From the NCBI GenBank assembly GCA_003116875.1, contig BCKT01000010.1, forward strand, positions 840,384 through 904,383: DNA of 64,000 bases. The letters are read 5' to 3'. Source of the DNA: Takashimella koratensis. Taxonomy: Eukaryota; Basidiomycota; Tremellomycetes; Trichosporonales; Tetragoniomycetaceae. A program made the position numbers and the translations under genes. The notes under the pieces are model-generated. The model was given only the letters and a program-made list of their open reading frames with translations, was not told the DNA's origin and did not search any database. Every line of letters begins with the position of its first letter. The first letter of the stretch is position 1. This document shows, piece by piece, positions 35,162-44,769 of the stretch.

Positions 35162-35224
35162 GATGTGATTGTATAGCGACTTGTTTTTAAGTGAGGGGTA
35201 AGAGGACGAGCCGACTGGCTGGAC

Positions 35225-35230
35225 TTTATA
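35225..35230 (-). promoter_or_regulatory. TATA box of array gene E
   Basis: TATAAA on the minus strand, 64 bp upstream of the start at 35161. It lies inside the upstream open frame, which argues against translation from the ATG at 35299. Confidence 0.5.
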
Positions 35231-35370
35231 TGCTGTAGGGCTCGGAGTATAGGCTGGAGCAAATCCGCTTGGCCTCTGGGCTCTTTTTTTTGGAGCCATA
35301 CTAGTGCTGGTGAACGTATACTACCGAGGCTACAAAAGATATACAACACTACACTGAGGCTTTCCTTTCG

Positions 35371-35803
35371 TTATGCCCATCCTTTCATGCCAAACTCGGG
35401 ATACAGACTGGGCAAAAAGAATCCGAGGAGTGTGCATATACGCCACACGCTCTTGTAGAAAGCGAACATTTGTGGTGGATCTAGCTCCATGACCACTGCC
35501 ATGAAGGAAGAAGCGGGGATCTCGAACAGTAATGGAATGATACATCTAGAGTGCAATCATAAGTAGACCGAGATGTTATCCTGTTCGGTCGCCTTCATTG
35601 AAAGCAGAAGAGTGCTAAACACACTGCAGGAAGGGAGGCGCGGGGCGGGGTAAGACATCGATCCGAGGTGATAAAATGTATTCGTCAGAGTCAGGCGTGT
35701 GGTACACAACAGTGCCATCCCCACGCCTCATAACTGGTCTGCTGACGGCATCTCGTGCACTCGGTGACTTGACGCAGCTGTGAACTACCAACCATAATAA
35801 CAT
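35371..35803 (-). CDS. Possible array gene H, 117 residues, uncertain
   Basis: Two exons can be joined, in order of reading: 35625-35803 and 35371-35545, with a GTGTGT donor and CTCTAG acceptor and a consistent phase. The product begins MLLWLVVHSCVKSPSARD. It contains YHTPDSDEYILSPRIDV and ends with MFAFYKSVWRICTLLGFF and GMKGWA. It resembles no family I know. It may be a remnant or a rapidly changing member of the array, since gene F ends only 100 bp upstream on the same strand. The open frame also extends upstream to about 35851 without an ATG. Confidence 0.35.
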
Positions 35804-35903
35804 CTCATGAAGCTCGAAATTATCTCCATCCCCGCTACCCGTCTCCCACACCTTGTGTTATTTACTGATCTTGTGGTTCCCACAGTGCGCAAGTCGCCGC
35901 CGT

Positions 35904-36530
35904 TCAGTCAGGGGTGATTGTGTTGATTGTGTCCCTTCGTTCGGTTGGGATGCCCCAAGGATGCCATAGCGCATCATGATACGGCGTCCACAGATGGGCA
36001 TTATCACTCATCCATGCCCCGATAGCCGACGAGTCAGAGTTGACATACCCCGGCCCTTTGGTTTCGCACTCCTTCCAAACAACGGTGGTCATTGTGCTTA
36101 CAACGCATATGGAAGCTTGAATTAGGTTCTCGGTATTCCTTGCTTCCAGGAAGGTGAACTTGAGCAAGGTGATGCTGTGTTCTGACCAATCGTCGATGGC
36201 AGGTAGAAGGGAGATGAGGTCGTACACGGACTGCACACGCGACCAGGCCAGCTGTTCCAGGTCGTCAGAAAAATCAGGAGTTGAACATTGAACCGCGCTC
36301 ACCTCTTCGTATTCCTGATTGTTGAACGTAAAAGATGAGAACGCTTGACCAAAGACTCGGCGCATGGCAGTGAAGCTGCGACGGTCATCGGTTGCCCGAT
36401 GCCTCAACAAAGCCCACAGCTCTTCGACCTCAGTTGGCCGCCTTTGAATCTCTGAGTCCATCTGCTCTCTCCAGTATCTCGCAAGGCGAGTCTCGTCAGG
36501 CGGATCTTCGTCAGCTATAGCGTGAGGCAT
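35904..36530 (-). CDS. Paralogue array gene F (family 2), 191 residues, unknown function
   Basis: Paralogue of gene E with the same intron position and the same total length. Exons in order of reading: 36303-36530 and 35904-36251. The 51-nt intron (36252-36302) has GTGAGC and ACAG ends and a CTGAC branch site. It is a multiple of three with no stop, so the frame also reads straight through it; comparison with E shows it is an intron. Matches to E: RRVFGQAFSSFTFNNQE, AWSRVQSVYDLISLL and SSAIGAWMSDNAHLW. The start MPHAIADEDPPDET is preferred, although the frame stays open upstream to an ATG at 36737. The function is unknown. Confidence 0.78.
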   Translation of the reverse strand: MPHAIADEDPPDETRLARYWREQMDSEIQRRPTEVEELWALLRHRATDDRRSFTAMRRVFGQAFSSFTFNNQEYEEVSAVQCSTPDFSDDLEQLAWSRVQSVYDLISLLPAIDDWSEHSITLLKFTFLEARNTENLIQASICVVSTMTTVVWKECETKGPGYVNSDSSAIGAWMSDNAHLWTPYHDALWHPWGIPTERRDTINTITPD

Positions 36531-37348
36531 GATATGAGTGTTGAGGGAGGTTGCTCTTGATGAAGAACAATTGAGCGGAGGGAGTGTCTCCCCAAGCGGC
36601 GAGCATATGTAGTAGATGGCTGGAGGCGAAGGCTCCCCGGGGATAATCGAGCTCGTTGCGCAATACCGTTTGCCTTGGCGATATCCCTTTGCCTTCAAAT
36701 GCTCCCTTTGCCTTTGACTCGCCTTTTTGCCTTCCACCGCTCAGCCCATCCCGGTGAAACCAAACGTATACGTCCGAAGCGACAAAGGAGCACTCAACAA
36801 GGCTTGAGGCCATCGAGTTGGCCGTCTCGGGGTCTTTCTGCGTCAAACTCGGAGCGAATTGGGGATAACGCGTGATGGGGCCTTCGTCGAACAGTGAATG
36901 GTCGGTGGGTAATGTAGCTCCCTGCAGTACAGCCTTTAGCGACGTTGAGGCTGATGAGCAATTCTAACAGAAGGCGATGTCGACACTCAGATGTTACCCT
37001 GCTCATCTTCATCGGCCACGATCGTCCAAACTGTAGGCTCCGAGAGGGAAGAGAGCTTTTTGCGAGGTGGCAAATAACAACATGGAGAGGTATGTCCTAG
37101 CACAAAGCTTCTTTCGTCTCTCTTAAACTCGTCGCAGCACTGCATGCATCACATCGTCTGAATGAGAGATCACCTGTCTTCACTGATGTCATCTGATCCC
37201 CGGCCATTGTTGATGGAGAATCGGTGAGCACATGCCTCGCGTTCGATTTCTCTCAAGTCACCGACTTCGCAAACTGTACACATGCTCCAAAGCAACAAAC
37301 TGTCTCCAGTCGCGCACCCCTCTCTCATTACTCAGTGTACAACTTCAG
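36531..37348. other. Interval inside the array without a supported gene
   Basis: About 800 bp holding the upstream region of gene F and the 3' side of gene G. No coding frame was supported. Confidence 0.4.
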
Positions 37349-37870
37349 TCAAGTAGATTCCTTGTCAACACTCGACCCAGAAAACGCAAGAACGATCTCC
37401 GACTCATCTTCCTGCTCGACGAGCATGCCCCCAATTCCTCGCCACTGCTCCTTTACCTTGTCCATCTTCGGTGCATCTACCGAGCCCTCCCCATCGCCTG
37501 AGCTTGAGGTCCAATCAACGGCACAGTACCTGCTGAGGATCGAGTTCATGACGTTGTCAGCGCTCTCTTGATCAGGGTGGTTCACGAGAAGGAGCTTGGT
37601 TGCCCAGTCTCCCCACAGTCCCTGGACGTCATTCGCGTGACATCCGTCGGAAGGGGCTGTCGAGAGCAGATAGTGTACGAACTCCGCACGGTCGGAGAAG
37701 AGGCCTTGAGAAAGGCAGTGTCAGTGAACGTCCCGTAACTTACACTCGTAACACTCACTGTCGGAGGGCGTGAACGGAGTCTGGACGCCCCAGCGAGAAA
37801 AGGGATTGTCATCTTGACTCGTTGCTCCATTACCTTTCCCCGGAGCGTCCGACTCCGAAGGACCCAGCAT
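37349..37870 (-). CDS. Paralogue array gene G, 155 residues, unknown function
   Basis: Family 1 member with two exons in order of reading: 37759-37870 and 37349-37704. The first exon ends with WGVQTPFTPSD, equivalent to the motif carried on the separate 29-nt exon of A, B and D. It also ends in the same phase, so the first intron has been lost or the exons fused. The second exon starts LFSDRAEFVHYLLST, matching FPARVRSTAALAS of D, and has a DVQGLWGDWA segment. The tail is Ser/Gly-rich. The start is the ATG of MLGPSESDAPGKG; an in-frame ATG further upstream (about 38137) is possible. The function is unknown. Confidence 0.72.
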
Positions 37871-38571
37871 GATGTAAATGTTGTATGGGCTGTCGCCGGT
37901 GGTTGTTAGCTGGATGTTGGTTGAAGGTATAAGATCAGCTCGAGGTGAAGTCGGTAGCGAAGAGTGAAGGAGATAAGAGACATAGAAGGAGTTGAGCGGT
38001 GGTATGTCTGCGATACATATGCGGAGCTTCAAAGTGAGCTGGAGTAGAATGAAAGGAAGTGTCGTATCAGAAACCGCTGCAGAGAGATCGGAGCTGGGAG
38101 GTGGGTAAAAGGAAATAGTATTGAGCTGGTTAGACATGCGAGGGAAAGCGCTGGGCAGTGCACGACAATAGAGATGAAAGGTTGATGAGAGCGGTGGGCA
38201 AGGATAGGAAAGGAGGACGATCAGCGGTGAGTGAATGGCGAAAGGCCGACAATGGTGAGACTCTTTTGTGCTCACTTCCGCTGCTCAAGGAGAGCTTTCG
38301 CGTGTGAACAGAGCGGGCTGCATAGAGCAATGCGTATCACGCAAAGCAGATAAGCAGCGGAATGACATACCCCGCTTCCACGGTCGAAGGCTGTACTGCC
38401 TCCGTTTCATCGATTGCGGGCGCTGTAGACCAGCCGAGCTCTGATCCGATGCAGGAGAGCGTTCATCGGGAACAGGGTGGTGATAGCGGCACCCTACGAC
38501 TCACAGATCTTGGACTCCTCGACCGCCATCGGAGACGCTGGAACCGGATGTCAAAAGACCCCTGCTGGAAT

Positions 38572-38590
38572 CAAACATGTGACATGTTTG
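38572..38590. repeat. Short inverted repeat CAAACATGT/ACATGTTTG
   Basis: Perfect 9-bp arms separated by one base. It could be a dimeric factor site or chance. Confidence 0.6.
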
Positions 38591-40169
38591 GCGATACGAG
38601 TAAGTGAGAGAGCAAATACCGAGAGGTTGAAAGTGGATGTAAGTTGTGAGTCGCGAGTCTGTGCCTTGGATCGCCGTCGCTCTTGTTCTATCCGTTTCTT
38701 GTTCTCCCGAAATAACTAAATGGATGCGGTTCCTAGATCCCGAACCGAGCAGGCTTGTACCAATGCGCGAGGTTCTACCGAACGGGCGTGAACGATGGAC
38801 GGAATCAAGAATGCAGAGCGACGCAAAGGGCAAGAAAGGGGTAAACGGAGATGGCTTTGTCAGACCCCATCTGTTACGACATCAACCTCAACAAAGTTAC
38901 GAGGAACGTCGACTCTGTGACGGTCTGATTCCGTAAGACGCAGATCTGGGTAAGCAGTGGGCACTCGCCCGTCCCCATGGGGGATCGACATCTGCGTGCC
39001 TGAGCGAGTTCCTGTAAAACGAAAGAGGGTTGATAGAGGGGGAGGCCACGACCTATTCAAACGTGTTGGGCACGAGGGGAGGTAGGTAGAGTCGTGTCGA
39101 TCCTATGCCGACATGGGTCGATCGGAATTATTTGGCGGCGCAAGTCTGGGCCTTTTTAACGCCGCCCCTGCGCAAGGCTCCGGCAACGGTGCCACAGATG
39201 TGGAGGCGTGGCAAATAAGGGACGAACGGGTATCGAGGGATTTGGGTTGAAGGGTTGAGGGTGCGCTTGGGGACTTGCGCGGTGGGACGGGCGAAAAGAG
39301 GTTGGAAAGGATACCTGTGCCTGAAACTGTCGATCTCGGGAAAAGAGTATAATCCCACGCGAAGAAAACATGTAGAGGGTGCAGGGAGAGGAGATGAGCG
39401 CGGGGCGAGCAGGATAGGTGACAGGGGTAAACAGGGCAGAAGTATAGGGGTTTCGTTGGGATGCAGAGAAGGCGGGCGAAAAAAATCTAATGAATGGGTT
39501 TTCTACCGTTCCTAGTTTTCCCTTTCTCCTTGTTTGAGCCTTGGGTCGGGAGCGTGGAGGCGTACTTTGGATTAGAATTGCGGAAAAGGCGGAATGGGGA
39601 ACGATACTTTCGGTCTTTGAAAAAAGTACGAGGAACCGAGCCCGTCGAAGAATTAGTGAGAAACAAAGAAGCGACAAGTCAAAGCCATGCACAGGTCTGT
39701 AACGCCTCAGATCCGCTTGAGAGGGCGGGCTAGCAGGTATCCCACGGGAGGGAGGGACAGGACAGGGCAGGAACTGGTGCCAGTGAACCTTACCTAGGCT
39801 GAATCGATGGGAACAATGGCGGATGCTATACAGCCACTGTTCGTATCCTCGTCGTCTGCATTATGCTAGACTCCCACAGTTGCGACTCTGACACGACTCG
39901 TGTAAAGGGGGGTAACGACATGCGTTGTGCTTACTGTGTGAGGATTCAGTCCTATACCGACTGCCATGAATTGAGGGAGTTTGTCGGGCGGAATGCTGAC
40001 CGACGTGATCGATCGATGGGCAGGGAATCGCACCACGTTCCATGTCGAGACCATGCCTCACCTTTACGGAGGTGACAAAGTCGAGCCCCGAGCGGTGCGA
40101 CACTGGCGAGACGGCGGGGTCAAGGGGCGGGCCCGGGAACGGGTCTGGAGAGTAAGCGAGAAAAGGGCA

Positions 40170-40186
40170 GGGGGGGGGGGGGGGGG
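40170..40186. repeat. G17 homopolymer tract
   Basis: Seventeen consecutive G on the plus strand. The exact length is prone to sequencing error. Confidence 0.9.
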
Positions 40187-40850
40187 CGAGAAGGGCGCCT
40201 CTGCCATGCGACCAAGTGATCTGCAAGGGTCGGGAGAAAATGCTGTTACCCAGAATGCAAGAATAGAACAGCGGGCAGAAGCACGACATAAAAATGGGGC
40301 ATCGCAAAACACGCGGATGCAAAGCGACGAGGAGAAAAATCGAATTGAAAGAGAAAAGAAACATCAAGCATGCATTCAGGGCAAGGTAAACATCAACTTG
40401 TGTCGATCGCAGATCTTCACAAACCCTCCCCTGCCCATGGCCATCACCCCTTACCTCAGTCACCATGCAACCATCCCGCATGCGTCTCGCGACGACTGTG
40501 ACCAGAGGGCGAAGGGGGACAGGGGTCGATGGGTAAAGGACGAGGCGGCTCTCCTTCACCCGGCCATCCCATCGTAACGTGCTTGTTCGGGACCCTCGAT
40601 CAGCGGTACTGCTCCCCAACTCCTGTGTTGGTCAAACCTACCCTTCGAACGTCTCCCCCTGCGCCTTCTTTTCCCGTGCCTCGATATCTCGGGGCATAGC
40701 GAAGGGGGACGCTGGAAGATTAAGTTTTGATCCAGCTGATGCCAGCGAGAAGGCGTGCAAACCACGCGCCCCCGTGCCCTTCCCATGCTCCCTGGGCAAG
40801 AGCGCTCTTGTAAAGAGACGGCAATAGAGGTCCCCATTGTCCGATTCTCA

Positions 40851-41964
40851 AGGTCATCCCACGTTTCGTTCAACCACACCATCTCTCACCTCCTCTCATC
40901 CCCTCGACACAACACCTTGACATCGACATCTCGCCTCTACACCCACTCTGCTTCACCCTATCAAAGCCCCTCACCCACACCTCGTTATCAGCACCAGCTT
41001 AGCGCAAACTCTCGAAGCGAACCTTCTTATTTAGGTTGAACTGTGCGACTGTCGGACGGACGGATCGTCGAGACATTGAATTGGCTGCCGAATCTGTCTT
41101 GATTCAGACCTCGATTGTTGGTGAGTATCGACCTGGCTCACTGGAATATGTGCTGACTCCAAAGGCCAAGCGCAGATTCAAGCTATAACACTACTCATAC
41201 CCCCCTCTTCCCCCCATCCCTCAAGCTGTCATCGTCACCTCTACTGTTTGTTCAGCGAGTGCTTTCTGGTTCTCAACGACCTCTAGCTCTCATTGATCTA
41301 GCTCTACACGCCTACGTCCTCGCTTTCTCGACCCCACAAGCTCTGGAGTATCGCAGTTAACACGGTGAGTAGTCTGCGAGGCTGTGTTGGCTCTTGTGTC
41401 GGTGCTCGGATACGTGGACACGGTTCGCTCTTGGCGCCCCAAGCAGATCCCTCTACATAGAGTCTCCCTCCTCCTCGAGTGAGACAAGCTGCTGGTCATC
41501 CACAGGGCGCAGGGGTGTTGAGCGAGGGATGGGTGCGGGCAGGGAGGCATGGGAGTAGGTGGCCAGTGGTATATGGCAAGCTAGAGCAAAGGCCGGGGTG
41601 ACAGCCAGTGCGCCCCGGGCAAAGAGGCAAGGGTCAGGGCAAGGCGCCAAGGGTGCGCGTGAGCGCCACATGGCTTTGTCTAGGCCCATTGGAACGCGGC
41701 AATCGGGGGGGACGGGATAAGGAATAGCGCTCCACGCGTTCTTATTTCTAATCCCAATTGTAATCCTCATTGCCATTCCTAATCCGGGAAGTCGATCCTG
41801 CTAGTCCCAATTACACTCCCTGCTCGATCTTCTCAATCCCAGGCAGGATCCATCCATCCCCCACCCCTTCATCCATCACCTCGAGCATCGTGCAGATAGT
41901 GACAAGACATCATCAGACAAGACGCTGACCAGGTGGGCAATCATGACTCTCCTCTTCCCCCCAG
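40851..41964 (+). promoter_or_regulatory. Long leader / promoter of the bHLH gene with probable 5' UTR introns
   Basis: About 1.1 kb of pyrimidine-rich sequence upstream of the bHLH start. GTGAGT donor-like sites occur near 41121 and 41355. A strong acceptor (CCCCCCAG) ends at 41964, directly before the start ATG, so the last 5' UTR intron probably ends at the start codon. Several upstream ATGs would be removed if these introns are spliced. Confidence 0.45.
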
Positions 41965-44090
41965 ATGGATCGTGCTTACCCGCAACCCCACTCGCATTCA
42001 CACCCTCACCCTCCCTTTGCCTCTTCCTCGTGAGTCGCTGGTTTCGTCGACCACGTTCATCCCACGCTGATCACACGTGTCATCCTCACCTCCATCCATC
42101 CACCCTCCTCAACATTACTCTCCTCGTCGCGCCCGTCCACAGCCGTCACCCCTACCCATCTCAATCCCCGCACCCTCCTCCTCCTCCTCCCCATAGTTCG
42201 ACCGCACCAAACTACCCCCATCACCCGCCCCCGCCGCATCTCAGCCACCACTCGTACCCGCCAGCGCATCGCGACCATCCAGCTTCCCCTCGAGGTCTCC
42301 CAACGCTCACGCTTCAGAGGCCCTCCAACCCACACGCGCTCCCTCCGCTCGAGTTCATCCGACCAGGCTCAGTCTCGGACCCGCACATCCCTCTAGGCTC
42401 CTCTCGTGACGACTCGTATCGACACAAGCACCACCCTTCCCTCCCGCACCACCCGGCGTCCTACCCATCCAGGCGCGCCAGTTTTGAGCAACATAGCCAC
42501 AATTCGGCCCACCATCACCGACACGCACCAGCTTCGGGACAGTCCCATCGGTCACCGGTCCACCACGTACCGCAGCATTCACGCCACCGCACCGAGCATC
42601 GCTCCAATTCGCCACCTCCGCCATTCGCGTTCCCCCCTCCCCCACCTCGTGTAGCTGCCCCAGCCACCACTCGCCACACTCCCCCCTCGACCGCCTCCAA
42701 CGACCTCTCAAGGTACGCAATCGCCAGTGACGGAGACTCTCGATCGCCAAGAGACTCCGGCTATCGACCAAATCCATCTCGTTCGCCTAGTCACTACAGT
42801 CCCAAATCCGCATCTGACCCATCTCGCCATACCTCGATCCCTTACATCAAGGAAGAACCAGGTCTTCGTCAGTCTGCAAAACTCTCGCCTATCGCATTTG
42901 AATCGGATCGTTTGAGCCGAAAACGTAAGAGTCACTACTCCGATTACGACTACGACGAGCTGGTAGCAATGTCGCCTGAGACTTCGATGAGCACCAACTC
43001 GATTGGTTCACCCGCATTCGACGGGTCCCTCCCTCCCTTCAAACGCCGCACATCGACCGCTGTCGACCGCGACGTCAAGCCAGGAGTCAACTCGCCCCCT
43101 ACTTTCCCGGCAAACTCGAACGCCCACTACGCAAACTGGCAGGGTCAGGGCGACCGCGAGGGCGGATCGCGTACCGATGCCCGACGAATCCTGCACCACC
43201 TTCCGATCCCTCCTCAGCCGCCACTCACCGTCTTCCCGGTCCAGTACAACTGGCCACCAGCGGCGGGCGGGGAGGCACCGGCCGCCGGCCGTGAGGGTCA
43301 CATTGACCAGGCACTTTCTTCCGTCCGCTCTTCCGCGGGAACAGGGAACGGAGCGGCCCCAGCAACAGTCAACGATGTTCTCGTCGCCCCCGAGCTGCGT
43401 CTCCCAGAGACCCTGGGTTCCGCTGGCGCCGCTGCATCCGGTAACGGCATGGACGGTGTCGACGGCGATGCCGATGACGATCACCTTCTTGGCGAGGACC
43501 CGGACTCGCTCGCCCCGCCCGAGAAGAAAGAGGGCGCTTTCTCGCGATCCCCCGAACTCCGAGTCAGCCACAAACTCGCTGAGCGCAAGCGACGAAAGGA
43601 GATGAAGGATCTCTTCGACGAGCTCCGTGAGCAGCTCCCGGCTGACCGCGGTCTCAAGGCCTCCAAGTGGGAGATCCTGTCAAAGGGTGAGTTTGGGTGA
43701 AAGTAAAGTCCACTCGCTGATGCCTTCTCAGCGGTCGACTACATTGCCCATCTCAAGACGGAGAACCAAAACCTCACGCGAACCGTCGACATGCTCCACA
43801 GGGACCTGTCCATCGCTCGTGGCGAGGACCCCAACGCGCCTCCATCTTGGGCTTCCATGTCGGCATTTGCCAACCTTCTCGGCGGGAATCGCACATACCC
43901 TTCGTCGACAGCGACGGCTGCGGCGGCACCTGCTGCTGCTGCACCGCCCGCGCCGGCGTCGATCGCGGCGGTGGTGAACAATGCTGCTGTACCTGCCACC
44001 ACGACAGGTAACGGCGTCCCCGCGGCTGCACCAGCTGCGCCGAGCGCGGTCCCAGCGCCCTCTGCGACCTCGGTCGACGCGAAGCCATAG
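41965..44090 (+). CDS. bHLH transcription factor, 655 residues
   Basis: Sequence-specific nuclear regulator. Exons 41965-42029, 42143-43686 and 43732-44090. The basic helix-loop-helix region sits near residues 515-570. Its basic part [17 protein letters not shown] has the His, Glu and Arg spacing for E-box (CANNTG) contact. Helix 2 is [19 protein letters not shown], split by the last intron at AKG/CG. An amphipathic extension [12 protein letters not shown] follows, and the C-terminus is Ala/Pro-rich. The N-terminal 480 residues are disordered, rich in His, Pro and Ser, with an acidic stretch DGDADDDH before the domain. The spliced start [13 protein letters not shown] was chosen over an overlapping open frame because its composition matches the rest. 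Its target genes are unknown. Confidence 0.9.
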
Positions 44091-44769
44091 CACGGATTTA
44101 GGTTTGAGTAAGCAGCTCGCGACGGAGAAACACAGAAAGGATGAAAGCCGAGCGTACCGCAAGTGTCGCTTGTCGTTGCGGGGTGGGTCGGTCCGTATGT
44201 AGTGTTGATAAGCGAAGGGGGGAGCGATAGAGAAGAGGCAAAGTCGTCATTTGGTTGTTTCCCGTGGTTGGTTGGTCGGTTGGTTCTCGCCCTTTCGTTC
44301 TCACCTACCAAACTAGCTCTTATCTTTTATTATTCGGATCCCAGATGTGAATGTAACTGTAACAGACAGTGACGAGATGCTTGAGTGTCTATGCACTGGC
44401 AAGATCTGCGCGACTGAACACCTGTCGTACACGACAATGACGCTTGGTTAAGTCTGTTTGGGAGAAAATCAACGATTGGCAATCGAAAAATAAATAAAAG
44501 CAAGAAAAGTTCAGGCGAGGTCTCTCATCTCGACTTGGATCTATCCATCCTACCTCTTCCTCTCACTCTTACCTACTCCTTCATCCCTCATCCATCCTCT
44601 CGGCAGGGCGTACCCAGTGGTTCAGTGACTGTCTCCCTTGTCAATTACCTGCCGCTTCCCCCCAAGCATCTCTTCGCTTTCCGCTCTTGCTCCCGACCTT
44701 TTTCGTCTTTCTGCCCTCCCCCCCCCCCCCCCCAACTCCGACCTCGACATCGACTTTGCTTGACTCGCG
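44091..44769. other. Intergenic, RSE1 promoter and leader with a C16 tract
   Basis: About 680 bp. It holds 16 consecutive C at 44718-44733, 37 bp upstream of the RSE1 start, inside a pyrimidine-rich leader. Confidence 0.5.

Larger units (their letters stand above)
37871..40850. other. Gene-poor interval, 3 kb
   Basis: No supported gene. Two overlapping long open frames (39861-40619 minus, 39981-40577 plus) have no family features and span a run of 17 G. The region holds an inverted repeat at 38572-38590 and the G17 tract at 40170-40186. Confidence 0.45.

Noticed and set aside
38362..38607. 81-codon plus-strand frame with reasonable composition
   Set aside because: No family recognised and no promoter or splice support; kept as intergenic.
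39861..40619. Long overlapping open frames on both strands (252 and 198 codons)
   Set aside because: No family motifs or intron pattern; they span a G17 run, and composition does not look like the verified genes.
41943..42142. Unspliced start of the bHLH gene at 41943
   Set aside because: Composition differs from the rest; the spliced start at 41965 after an acceptor gives the His/Pro-rich N-terminus.
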